Of a stretch of 64,000 nucleotides of DNA, positions 44,272 to 54,781 are shown piece by piece. A program made the translations under genes and the position numbers. Numbering within the stretch: position 1 is the stretch's first letter; each line of letters opens with the position of its first letter. This DNA is from Prorocentrum cordatum (Eukaryota > Sar > Dinophyceae > Prorocentrales > Prorocentraceae): contig CAUYUJ010021170.1 in NCBI GenBank assembly GCA_963575745.1, forward strand, positions 912,801-976,800, written 5' to 3'. The notes beneath the pieces were generated by a model. It ran no database searches. It was not told the origin of the DNA and saw nothing but the letters and a program-made list of their open reading frames with translations.

Positions 44272-45708
44272 CACAAAGGAATTTCTCACAAAAGGGTTTT
44301 GGCACCACCAACGGTGCAACGCATGTGCACACATGCCAATGGATCCCCACCGGCCCGAACCAGGGTTGATGCACGGCCGTGCTCTAGGATACAGTTGACA
44401 TGTATGGTGTGGCAAGACTGCCGGCAGCGACAAGACCCAAATATCCGCTACCAACAAAGATTCCATGGTGGCTTGGTATAGCCAATCCACCGTGCAACGT
44501 CAGTTTGTTCATCCGTTGACAGCAGCACGCGCCGCGGCAGCAGAACGCAGTAGTGCGCGCGGGCATGCAGGGCCGGCGATGTGGCTGGCCAGCTGCCAGC
44601 GCGAATTCGGCAGATGAGCCGAAATCCACGTAGGATCGTTTTGGGCGTGGTATCTGGCGCAGCTGCATCGCACTGCCTGGCGCCGCGGCCTTGCGATTGT
44701 AGCGCCAGGCCACGCGCGCTCCCCGAGGCGGGAAGGCGAGCTGCGCACAAAGGAATCGCGCGTGCTCTTGTGGGGGCGGCGAAAACGATCGCACACAAAG
44801 GGAATTAGTTTGCGCGCCCCCCGCGTCGGCAGCGTAACCAGACCGTGCACAAAGGAATTGCGCGAGACTTCGTGGCACACAAAGGAATTACAGCAGCGCT
44901 CTTTTGGTGGTGCCTTTTCGCGCGCGGCGACAGCTCCGAGCTGGAAAGGAAGGGGCGGCGGGGCACGGCAAAGCAGGAGAAGAGGACAAGGAAGAGGAGG
45001 GCGAGACAGAAGCGAAGGAAGCAACGCAAGGATGTCAGGATGCGCGCAAGCGAAACTAACGCTGCGCGCCGAGAAAGTTGTTCGTTTGTTCGGTTGGCCG
45101 TGCGGCAGATGAATAGAACAAGAATTGTTTGCTGCATATCGAAGGGACTTCTTGGGAATGAGACTCGCGCTCTCTTGCCAGCCCCCTTTCCCGCGCCCCG
45201 TTGCGAGCGCGCGACGATTTGTTCTGGCCCGCGGACAGAGGACTGCCAGTTGCTGTTGAGCGGCCTTTCCACCCGTCACGCGCTCCGAAGACATGCGACC
45301 AGCTAAACGCGCTTGCCACGCAAACCGCCAGCTCCAAACGCCGACGCCACCCCGATCCCCGCACCCGTGCCGGGCACCCTCTCAACGACGCCCCCTTCCG
45401 GCGTATAACCAATAAAAATCTTTGTGTTTATGTGCTTTTTCCTATTCTGAGATCGCTCGGTGCGAATCGAAAAACAGCACCGTCAGAGACGAATTAGACC
45501 GACAAGCACACCCGACAAGCACACCCAGACGACACAAATGCCGGAACATCGCGTCGGGCTGATGGGGATGCTTTTTGACCTGCGGCCCGCAAGGAAGAGT
45601 CCAGAGGGCGTGTCGATCGGGCGGACTGGGGCACAGAGCCAGATAATTTGCGGAGCAAGCATGCTCGCAGCTGCGCATGCACAGAACAAATATGAACTAA
45701 ATTCAGGG
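44272..45708. other. Intergenic with repeated CACAAAGGAATT words
   Basis: ACACAAAGGAATT-like words occur at about 44271, 44747, 44793, 44848 and 44877. No gene was recognised. Short protein-like frames lack known motifs. Confidence 0.5.
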
Positions 45709-45896
45709 AGACGCACCTTAGCGTCGAGAATGCGAGGAGTCGCCGAGACGGCGCCAGCTCAACGCGACAAAATATACTCAGGGGCCGGTACAAAGCGTAA
45801 CCCGACCAACCCCAATACAAGTCGTCGTCTTCATGGAGACGCATCTTAGCGTCGAGAATGCGAGGAGTCGCCGAGACGGCGCCAGCTCAACGCGAC
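45709..45896 (+). repeat. 60-bp direct repeat, two copies 128 bp apart
   Basis: 45709-45768 and 45837-45896 differ at one base. Each contains TTAGCGTCGAGAATGCGAGG and GCCGAGACGGCGCCAGCTCA. Confidence 0.95.
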
Positions 45897-46584
45897 GAGG
45901 GGGGGGGGGGGAGGGGGCGAGCGGGCGGCGACGACGGGGGGGGGGAACCGGGCCTCACTCACAGAACACCTCGCGCGTTCGAGTCTCACTCGCGGAGCGC
46001 TCGCAGCGGGTTCCACTGAACCAGGCGCCTGAGGAATAGACGTGAGGACCCAACGTGGCGAGGTCGGAAAGGAGGCCAGGCGACGCTGACTGCCGAAGAC
46101 CCAACAGAGCGTTGCCCGGGGCGAGTCAGGGGGGAAGGTCGTCGGCGTCGCGCAGCGGGGCGGGCCCGTCGAGGAAAGGCTGAGCCCGCCAAAGGATGAA
46201 CCACTTGTGCAGGAGAGTGCCTTACCGGGGCCCACCCGCAGGCGGTGGCCAAATGGCCCGCCACCGCAGTTGTCGTGAAGGAAGAGGGGGGGCGCAGCCG
46301 ATAGCCGCAACCTGAGGAAGACAGAGGAGGAGGAATGAGCCGTGTGGTGACACAAGCAGTCGAGGACCCAACACGGCGTAGTCAGAAAGTAGCCAGAGGG
46401 AAGGCGCCAGTCTGGTGGGGGGGGAACGCCACCAGAGCAAGGCCACCTGACGGATGTTCAGCACCACAGCGCGCGTGGAGGAGGGGGGGGAGGGCAGCCG
46501 ATAGCCGCAAAACGGGAGAATACAGGAGGAAGGAGAGGCGTAGGCGGGCCAGGCGACACGGACTGCCGAGGGCCCAACATGCGC
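45897..46584. repeat. Mosaic of segmental repeats, left part
   Basis: 46090-46150 matches 48412-48473 with about three differences (CCCAACAGAGCGTTGCCCGG, GTCAGGGGGGAAGG). The 17-base core GCAGCCGATAGCCGCAA occurs at 46294 and 46494. G-rich runs lie at 45898-45911 and 45937-45946. Confidence 0.7.
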
Positions 46585-48105
46585 GTCTCGTCGATCACGG
46601 TGGAGCCCAGGGCCTGATTCCAGTTGGAACAGCCCTGCACGTAGCACCAGCTCTGGTCCAAGTCGGCCGTGGAGCTGCAGCCCTCGCACGACTCCAGAAC
46701 CCCGTCGGCAACGCCATCGAAGTTCCACTCCGACATGCAATTGCGGGAGCAGCACTCGCGCCACTTGCGCGTCTTGCCAACCACGGAGGAGTCCAGGGCC
46801 TGGTTGCAGTTCGAACAGCCCTGCACGTAGCACCAACTCTGGTCCCAGTCGGCCGTGGCGCCGCAGCCCTCGTACGACTCCATAACCCCGTCGGCAACGC
46901 CAACGAAGTTCCACTCCGTCATGCAGTTGCCGGAGCCGCACACGCGTCACTTGCGCGTCTCGCCGACCACGGTGGAGTTCAGGTACTGTTTGCAATTGGG
47001 ACCACCCTGCACGTAGCACCAGCTCTGGTCCTGGCGCTGCAGCCTACGTACGACTCCATAACCTCGTCGGCATCGCCATCGTAGTTCCACTCCGCCATGC
47101 CATTGCCGGAGCCGCACTCGCACCACTTTCGCGTCTCGCCGACCACGGTGGAGCTCAGATACTGGTTGCAGTTGGAACCGCCCTGCACGTAGCACCAGCG
47201 CTGGTCCCAGTCTGCCGCGGCGCTGCAACCCTCGTGCGATTCCATAACCCCGTCGGCATCGCCAACGTAGTTCCACTCCGTCATGCAGCTGAAGGAGCCG
47301 CACTCGCGCCACTTGCGCAGCTCAACGACTAAGGTGGAGTCCAGGGCCTAGTTGCAGTTGGAACCGCCCTGCACGTAGCGCCGGCCCTGGCCCCAGTCGC
47401 CCGTCGGCATCGCCATCGTAGTTCCACTTCGTCATGCGGTTGCAGGAGCCGCACTCGCGCCACTTTCGCGTCTCGCCGACCACGGTGGAGCCCGGGGCCC
47501 GGTTGCAATTGGAACCGCCCTGCACGTAGCACCAGCTCTGGTCCCAGTCGGCCGTGGCGTTGCAGCCCTCGTAGGCTCCATAGCCCCGTCGGCATTGCCA
47601 TCTTAGTTCCACTCCGTCATGCAGATGCAGGAGCCGCCTCGCGCCACTTGCGCGTCTCGCCGACCACGGTGGAGCCCGGGGCCTGGTTGCAAGTGGAACC
47701 GCCCTGCACGTAGCACCAGTTAGGGCCCCAGTCCGCCGTGGCGCTGCAGCCCTCGTACGACTTCATAGCATATGGCGTGGTCGGAATGTAGTCAGAGGGA
47801 AGGCGCCTGCCTGGTGGGGGGGAAATGCCACCAGAGCAAGGCCACCAGTCGCGGGATGTTCAGCGCCTCAGCGCGCGTGGAGGAGGGGGAGGAGGGCAGC
47901 CGATAGCCGCAAATCAGGTGAATACTGGAGGAAGGAGAGGCGTAGGTGGGCCAGGCGACACAGACTGCCGAGGGCCCAACATACGCGTCTCGTCGATCAC
48001 GGTGGAGCCCAGGGCCTGGTTCCGGATAAAACCGCCCTGCACGTAGCACCAGCGCTGGTCCCAGTCGGCCGTGGCGCTGCAGCCCTCGCACGACTCCATA
48101 ACCCC
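46585..48105 (-). pseudogene. Decayed array of 62-codon Cys-rich repeats (WCYV type)
   Basis: The minus strand encodes eight copies of a Cys-rich unit. The pattern is about C-x4-C-x3-WN-x(13)-ESYEGC, then TADWDQSWCYVQGCSNCNQA and TRKWRE. Positions of the CYVQ block on the plus strand are about 46638, 46824, 47010, 47186, 47372, 47523, 47707 and 48040. Spacings are 186, 186, 176, 186, 151, 184 and 333 bases, so several copies are out of frame with each other. Similar WCYV repeats occur in secreted or surface dinoflagellate proteins; I do not know a named function. Frameshifts and a 35-base deletion mark it as decayed. Separate exons of a living gene are less likely, since no consistent splice sites are seen. 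Confidence 0.6.
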
Positions 48106-51085
48106 AGTCGTCGGATGTGCTCCGTCACAGGAGCAGGGGGAACAACCTTCCCAGCAGTGGGCCGGCCCGCCGTGGGAAGGAGGAGCCTGCCAAAGGATGC
48201 GCCACTTGCGCAGGACAGCAGCGACACAAGGGGCGGTTCACCCGTATGGGCCTGAGTAAGGGCCGGCGAAAGGCTGCGTTGTCCTGCGGACGGATGGTGG
48301 TCCAGAGGGGATGCTCCGCGGCTCCCGCAGCCCCCGTCGCTTCCGCCGATTCCCCGCACCATGCCTCTGGTCTGTTGTCACTGTTGGAGGGGGGAGGCGT
48401 CAGTGTGACCAGACTGCCGAGGACCCAACAGAGCGTTGCCCGGGGCAAGTCAGGGGGGAAGGCCGTCGGCGTCGGGACGAACACATCGAACAGCCCGTCA
48501 GAGCAGTCGTCGCGAAGGAGGAAGGGGGAGGGCAGCCGATAGCCGCAAGCCAGTTGAATACGAAGAAGGAGGACGTTTTCTGCTGGTCGTCGGTCGTTTG
48601 TGGTCGCCGTCAGGGTCGACGTCGCGGTCGCGCACGAGGCCTAGAGGACCCGACGCGGCGACGCAGGCAGCCGAGGACCCAACGTGGCGTAGACGGAATG
48701 TGGCCAGAGGGCGCCAGCCTGGCGGGGGGGAAACGCCACCCGAGCAAGGCCACCAGTCGTCGGATGTACTCCGTCGCAGGAGCTGGGGGGACAACCTCCG
48801 CAGCAGTGGGTCGGGCCCGCCGTGGGAAGGAGGAGCCTGCCAAAGGATGCACTACTTGTGCAGGACAGCAGCGGCGCGAGTGGCAGTTACCCCGTAAGTG
48901 CCTGAGTAGGGCCGGCGAAAGGCTGCGTTGTCCTGTGTCTGGATGGCTGTCCCGTGGTCTCCCAGCTGTGGGTGGCTCACCGTGCCGCGTGAGCCGGGCG
49001 CCGCCGACCTAGGCGCAGCTGCTACTGCCGGGTCCAGTCGACGTTGAGGCCCAGCGCGGCGCTGAGGACCCGTGCGTCGCACTTGTGGCTGCGGAAGGAC
49101 TCCAGGAAGAGGTGGCAGGTCTGCGGGTCGTGCCGAAACGGGTCGAGCGCGCCCTTGCTGCCGGGCACAGACTGCCGCTTGGCGAAAGCGTGCCAGGTGC
49201 CAGTGAACATCGGCCCTAGTGTGACTTGGAGTCGTCGCATCGCTTCGCCGGGCGTCTCCCCGGGGAGGTCCCACTGGATGTTGTTGATTCCTGTTTTGTA
49301 CATCTGCTGCCCCGTGCGTGGGGGTCTTTGGGCTCTGGCCATTGCCGCGGGCCGGGCCTCTGGTGTGACCGTGTATGCGATCGCGACAGCTGCAGCTGGG
49401 GGGCTGGCTATCTTCTCGCGACAGCTCCAGCTGCACGCCTAGCAGGACCCCGTGGGGAACCGCAGGCCTCAAGGTTGGCCGCCAGGCTGGCGCGGCGCGG
49501 GGGGAACTGCTCACAATTGGGAGGCGTGTGTCAGGATGGGATTGGCGCCCGTGTCCTGCAGTAAAAGTGCCATGCGCAGTACTGAGCGCCAGCGCATCGT
49601 GGCCCGAGTCGTCTGCCTCAGCCTCAGCCTGGGGATGCTCTCCTTGCACGGCGCGGGGGGAACATGGCACAACCTGTGGGTTGCGCCCATGTCCTGCTGT
49701 AAGAGTGTCCTGCGCAGTAGGAGGAGGAGGAGGAGGAGGAGGAGGAGGAGGAGGAGGAGGAGGAGGAGGAGGAGGAGAGGAGGAGGCGCAGCCGATAGCC
49801 GCAAGATCAGGTAAATTGAAGGAGGGGAGGGGATCGGCGATGTATCCTCGCGCGGTGCAAGTCGAGTCGTCTTGGATGGCTCTTTCCTCGTCAACGTCGT
49901 CGACGTCGGCGTCGTCGGCGTCGGCGTCAGCGTCGGCGTCGTCGTCGGCTTCGGCGTCGGCTTCGCCTGAGGCGAGATATGGGTTGTGCCCATGTCCTGC
50001 AGTGAGAGTGCCCTGCGCATGAGCCGTACACTGGTCACTGTATGTTGCCTCCTCTCGAGGGTCGTTCGCGTGAGCCGCGCCCTGGAAACTGCATCCCAGA
50101 GGACAGCTGGCGCACAGGTTGCACTGTGGGGGGAATCCCGCGGCTTCCGCGGCCTCCGCCGTCTTCGCCGTTATGTCCCCCTCCATTCCTCTGTTTTGCT
50201 GGTGCAGAAAACTGCTGACGGACGGTTTGACCAGAGGGGGGTACTCCGCGTCTTCCGCAGCCGCCGCAGTGACTTCCCGTTCCTTTCCTCTGGCCTGCTG
50301 GTGCAGCTGAAGGGGGGGAACGTTCGTGTGAGCTGTGCACTGGTCACTGCTGGCAACCTCCTCTCGATTCCCCACCGGGGCACCATCGTCTGACCGCGAA
50401 GTGGAGGGTGGCATCGCGGCGTCTGCCTCAATCGCACGTCGATTCCATTCTGGAACGTTGTCTTCAGTCGACGAAGCGGGGGGAGGCAGGCTGCCGCTGC
50501 TGCTGCTGCAGCAGCAGCTGCAGCAGCTGTGGCGCAGCCGATCACTGTCAGGGGACGGAGGGCGAATAGGCGCGAAGAGATTTCTCTCGACGAGCCGGCG
50601 TATGGCTTCGGTGTCCCGCGTCTGGGTGGCAGCTCTGTGGTCTCCCTGCAGAGTGTCTGGCTCCCCCAGAGGACTGCTGGCGGGCTGATTATCCAGAGGG
50701 GGATGTTCCGCGGCTTCCACGGCCTCCGCCGCCTCCCCCGAAACTTCCCCCTCCTTTCCTCTGGCCTGTTGGCCCTGCTGGAGGGGGGGGTCGTTGGTGG
50801 CCTCAGCCTCAGCCTGGGGATGCTCTCCTTGCACGGCGCGGGGGGAACATGGCACAACCTGTGGGTTGTGCCCATGCCCTGCTGAGAGAGTGCCCTGCGC
50901 AGTAGGGGGAGGAGGAGAAGAGGAGGCGCAGCCGATAGCCGCAAGATCTGGTAAATTGACGGAGGAGAGGGAAGGGTCGGCGATGTGTGCTCGCATGGGG
51001 GAGGTCGAGTCTCCGTGGAGGTCGTGGTCGTCGCGGTCGTCTTCGTAGCCGTCGTGGTCGTGGTCGGCGCCGACGTGGTCGTGAA
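48106..51085. repeat. Mosaic of segmental repeats, right part (may include intron of the light-harvesting gene)
   Basis: 48108-48295 matches 48751-48940 over about 190 bases. 49613-49685 matches 50796-50868 almost exactly. An 80-bp module (CCGCGGCTTCC-GCGGCCTCCGCCG to CCTTTCCTCTGGCCTG) occurs near 48306, 50128, 50236 and 50698. GCAGCCGATAGCCGCAA occurs at 47896, 48532, 49788 and 50928, usually just after a GGA run. A minus-strand frame stays open across much of this (Pro/Ala/Glu-rich), but its repeats carry no known domain. A (GGA)n run lies at 49721-49787. Confidence 0.7.
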
Positions 51086-51092
51086 CGTGGAC

Positions 51093-52312
51093 CTCCGCGA
51101 GGCCGAGCGGGTCCCAGTTGCCGACGGGCGCCTGCACGCACAGCTCGCTCTCGAGGGCGCGCAGCGGCGACTCCGTGCAGGTCGCCCAGTCGCCCCAGGC
51201 GGAGCCCGTGAGGACGCCCTGGAAGAACATCCCGATGATGGCCGTCATGGCCAGGCGGCCTTCGGCCAGCTCCACGCTCAGGGACCGCTTGTTCTTCTCA
51301 GGGTCCTCGATGCCGTCCCCCTTGATCCCGTTGAGGGCCCCGAATGCAAGCCCACGCAGGCGACACCTCCCGGCCACCGGAGGAACTCCGGGGCGATGTA
51401 CCCCCCGGCAGCCAACATGGCGACGCGGCCGTGCTTGCTCTCGGTGCACCTCCTCCTGTAGGAGACATCCGCGTCACAGTCCTGCGCAAGGCCGAGCGGG
51501 TCCCAGTAGCCGACGGGCGCCGGCACGCCCAACGCGCCCTCGAAGGCGCGCAGCGGGGAGCCAGCTGCTCCACGGCCAGCTGCCACTGCCTCCGCCTGCG
51601 GCGGCGGCGGCCCGCCCGAGGCGGCCGCGGCGGCGGAGGCGGCGGCGGCGGCCGCGGCGGACGCGGCGTCACCGTGTGTCGTGAAGTCAGCGGGGTCCCA
51701 GAAGCACCCAGGCACCTGTACGTCCGACTCGCTCACGAAGGCGCGCAGCGGGGAGTCCGTGTACAGCGCCCAGTCGCCCCACGCGCCGCCCGCGAGGCCG
51801 TCCTCGTAGGACATCCCGGTGGTCGCCATCCTCGCCAGCCATCCGTTCGCGACCCCGGCGATCAGCATGCGGAGCGCGGTCCCGTCGGCCGGGGCGCCAC
51901 CAGCGTCACGGCCAGCGGCCGCCGCCAGCGGCCCGCCAGAGGCGGCCGCGGCGGCGGCGGCGGCAGCGCCGGCCGCGGCGGGGGCACCAGCTGGCGCGGC
52001 GGCGCCCGAGGCCGCGGCGGCCACGGCGGCGGCCGCCGCTCCCGCGGCGGCCGCGGCCGCAGCGGCCGGCCCAAGCGCAGCGGCGCGCGCCACGGCGCCG
52101 GCGGCCGCGCCGGCCTCGCCGCGGCCGGCCGCCGCCCACGGCCGCGGCGGCGGCAGCGGCGGCGGCGGCCGCGGCGGCGCCGCCGCAGGCCACGCCAAGG
52201 CCGCCAGGGGCCGAGAAAGGCCGCGGCGGCGGCCGGCCGGGCTGGCCGCGGCGGCGGCGCGGCCAGCGGCAGAGCGCCGCTGCCGCCGCCGCAGCGCCGA
52301 GCGCGACAACAT
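51093..52312 (-). pseudogene. Light-harvesting chlorophyll a/c-binding polyprotein (acpPC/FCP family), broken
   Basis: The start is the first ATG (52312) after a tandem DinoSL relic. It opens MLSRSALRRRQRRSAAG and runs into about 130 Ala-rich residues, plausible as a plastid-targeting leader expanded by GCC repeats. Next comes one antenna C-terminus (NGWLARMATTGM, GAWGDWALYTDSPLRAF, CFWDP; 51680-51890), an Ala spacer, then a second domain: ALGVPAPVGYWDPLGLA, CTESKHGRVAMLAAGGYIAP and EFLRWPGG (51370-51565). A deletion with frameshift near 51360 removes the middle region. VELAEGRLAMTAIIGMFF, LTGSAWGDWA and VQAPVGNWDPLGLAE follow in another frame (51093-51353). ESKHGR keeps the helix-1 chlorophyll ligands; ELAEGR has Glu where the family has Asn, and the first unit lost the E..R pair. 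The family call is firm; loss of function is inferred from the frameshift. Confidence 0.85.
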
Positions 52313-52417
52313 GGCAGAGCGAGCGGGGGCGCGGAGGGGGGCGACCCCCTCGCACGCCCCCGCGGGCAAGGACGCCGAGGCCCGGAGGGCAGGGGCCCGC
52401 CCAGCCGCTGAAGCCCG

Positions 52418-52453
52418 CTTGAGCCAGAGCGGCTTGAGCCAGACGGCTACGGA
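52418..52453 (-). promoter_or_regulatory. Tandem decayed DinoSL relics
   Basis: On the minus strand the first relic (52453-52433) reads TCCGTAGCC-GTC-TGGCTCAAG. It is joined without spacer to a shorter one (52432-52418), CC-GCTC-TGGCTCAAG. A full leader followed by one lacking its first bases is the known signature of repeated trans-splicing and retroposition. It sits 105 bases upstream of the light-harvesting start codon, in the same orientation. Confidence 0.85.
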
Positions 52454-52730
52454 CGCTGATGGGGATGCGCGAAGCGTCAAGAATTCGTCGCACTGCACGT
52501 TGGGCTCGACATGGCTCGGGGCGGGGGGGCTATAGCAGAGAGGGGGGGGGTAGAGAGCCGGCTGCGTGCAGCTGGTCTTCCAGGCGCCTCCCCGGCGACG
52601 GAGGCTGTATCGAGAAAGCGTCGACGGCGGGGCCCCATTCAGCTGCACGCGGCAGATTTCGCAGCTTCCTTTCTCAATCCCCCCCTCTCGTCGGGCCCGA
52701 GAATTCGAATAGCGGATCGACTACAAGCTT
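52454..52730. other. Intergenic upstream of the light-harvesting relic
   Basis: The GC-rich part contains CAGCTGCACGCGGCAGATTT (52639-52658), a word shared with 33469-33490. No gene was recognised. Confidence 0.4.
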
Positions 52731-52853
52731 GATTTACCCAAAAAACAAAATTGTCGTCGAATATACGGGAAAGACGTGTAATGTTCGTAGATCTTCGCGC
52801 AGTCTACGTATTTCTATAGATTCGACTGACCCCAGAATTCGGGGTAAATCAGT
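52731..52853. repeat. AT-rich island with short terminal inverted repeats
   Basis: GATTTACCC at the left end and GGGTAAATC at the right end bracket about 105 bases of AT-rich sequence in GC-rich surroundings. No clear target duplication is seen, so a small transposable element is only a possibility. Confidence 0.4.
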
Positions 52854-52909
52854 TATGCGTATGTAGTCCATAGCCTACTCGAAGAGTCGAGGGTCGAAGG
52901 AAGAGAACG

Positions 52910-52926
52910 ATAATGATGATGATGAT

Positions 52927-52958
<32 letters not shown>

Positions 52959-52978
52959 GGAGGAGGAGGAGGAGGCGG
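52910..52978. repeat. (GAT)n / (GGA)n microsatellite
   Basis: GATGATGATGATGATGAAG passes into about 15 GGA triplets. Confidence 0.95.
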
Positions 52979-54780
52979 AGGCGGACCAAGCGTTGCATGA
53001 TGTGTTCCTGTGTCTGCGGACTCCGACTGGGTGGTGCTGGGGCCCCTGTCTGAAGAGGGCGAGGCCCGACAGCTAATTACGCCACCAGTCGAGCCCACAA
53101 GCCGGATATCCTGATCCTACACGGGCGGGCGAAAAAACACCTCCGCCCACGCCGCCTAGACGTTCAAAGGCGGGCCCGCAAACCGAGCCGTCTGGAGGTG
53201 CTCCCCAGGGGGAATTCGGCGGCGGCCCGCACGGCTTCGCAAATTCCCCGGAGGCGTATTGGGGTAGTAGGCGGGAGCCTAAGGGCAACGCGAGCAATCC
53301 TGCGGATATGGAAAGTTGCGACCACTCTCCTGATGCCCGTGAGGGAGGGATCCAACAGGGCGTTGTTGGCAGCTGTGCGCTCTTGTAAGGGTCTCCCCCC
53401 GGTCAAAGACCAGCACGCGTTATATTGAGACCATGGTGCGTACCTATGAGACCGCTCTCGCGGGATTCCCCACTAAGCGGCAGATGGCCGCCAGCGTCGC
53501 CATGACCGTGCAAAGCGCGCGGCAGGCGATGAGGGACACCCACAAGGTCCGGCTTCAATCCCACCTCTACCGCTCCCTCGCCTCCTCGCTCTTCCCCGAC
53601 GAGTGCGCCACACTTCTCTCCACCCGCTCCCGAGAATGGTGCGCCTCGCCTGGAGAGCTGCTGCCCGACCTTGTATTGTCTTTCCTGGAGAAGCCCTCCG
53701 AGCTCAGCTCCGCAAGGTCCCCGTCGCATAGGCTTTCGCATGCCTCCGCACGTGGTGCGGAAACTGTGCCACCGAGCACATGCTCCAGCAATAATCGCAC
53801 ACCTGCGTCTTCGGGTGCAGCGCATGGGACGACTTGAGACATTACCATACAAGAGGAGGAGGAGCAGGAGGAGGACGAGGAGGAGGCGGAGGCGGAGGAG
53901 GAAGAGGGAGGGAGGAAATGGAGGGAGGGAGGCCGAAGAGGAAGACCCCCCCGCCGCCCGAGGGTCCTTGAGCAGCCCCGCCTTCAGGCCCTCTCGCACC
54001 AGCCGCCGCCCCAGGTCGTCGTGGTCTCCCGCCAGAGAAGCCAGGCGCCAGTGCCCCAGCAGCGGTCCGTGGAACGCCACCGCCATGCCGAGCGCGTCCG
54101 CCAGCCCAGCGCGCCCCCCGTGGTCCTGGGGCAATGCCAAAAAGGGGATCACCACTGAGCCCAGACCCCCTCGCGTCGTGGAGGGGTCCTGACGAGAGGT
54201 TCTTCAATGTTCTCGGCCTCATTGGGCCTTTGCACTGGGCCTCGGGACCGTCAACAAAACTACTCAGCGAAAAGCCAGTCCCGAAGGATTGGTCGAGACC
54301 TCTGACTTGAAAAGATCATAGCGTCGGGAGTATGGGTGGACGGTGGACGGTCGCCACGTCCTCGCGAAGGCGCCCTTTCCTCGAGGAAGTGGTGACCCCC
54401 CTAGGGCCTTAGGGCACTCCAGGGCCGTCCAGAACTACCCCGCAGACGTCCAGAGACATCCTCGGGCTTCGATCCTGGTGCTTCGATTTGCAAGGCGAGC
54501 TGGTGACCCCCGTTGTGGTGATCCCCGTTGGGACAAGCGCGTTCCACGAATCACTCGCAAAGTAACTACTCGCAAATGGCCTGGATCCGCCGCGAGGAAC
54601 TTACGACCCATGATATAGAGGAGCACGTGATTCTTCTGATGATTGCAAATGGGCACTTTGCGAGTAATGGAACACGCTCGGTGACCCGTGGCACTGACCG
54701 AGGTCCAGCAGCCCGGCCGTGAACGCGGAGAGGCGCGGGGCGGCCTTCAGGGGAAGAGCAGAGGGGCGCAAGCATACACC
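52979..54780. other. Intergenic; possible degraded coding around 53.4-54.2 kb
   Basis: 53433-53837 (plus) encodes a basic helical-looking stretch (YETALAGFPTKRQMAASVAM, SLASSLFPDECATLL). 53960-54155 (minus) encodes GMAVAFHGPLLGHWRLASLA and DDLGRRLVREGLKAGLLKDP. Neither was recognised as a family and both lack a clear gene structure. An imperfect (GGA)n run lies at 53850-53940. Confidence 0.3.
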
Positions 54781-54781
54781 G

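Noticed and set aside
40383-44481. Long forward frames of 510-691 codons and many 69-codon reverse frames
   Set aside because: They come from the 77-bp satellite unit, which has no forward stop and one reverse stop pattern per unit.
48852-51449. An 865-residue protein as a single gene product
   Set aside because: Only about residues 33-119 belong to the light-harvesting family. The rest is Pro/Ala-rich translation of repeated non-coding modules.
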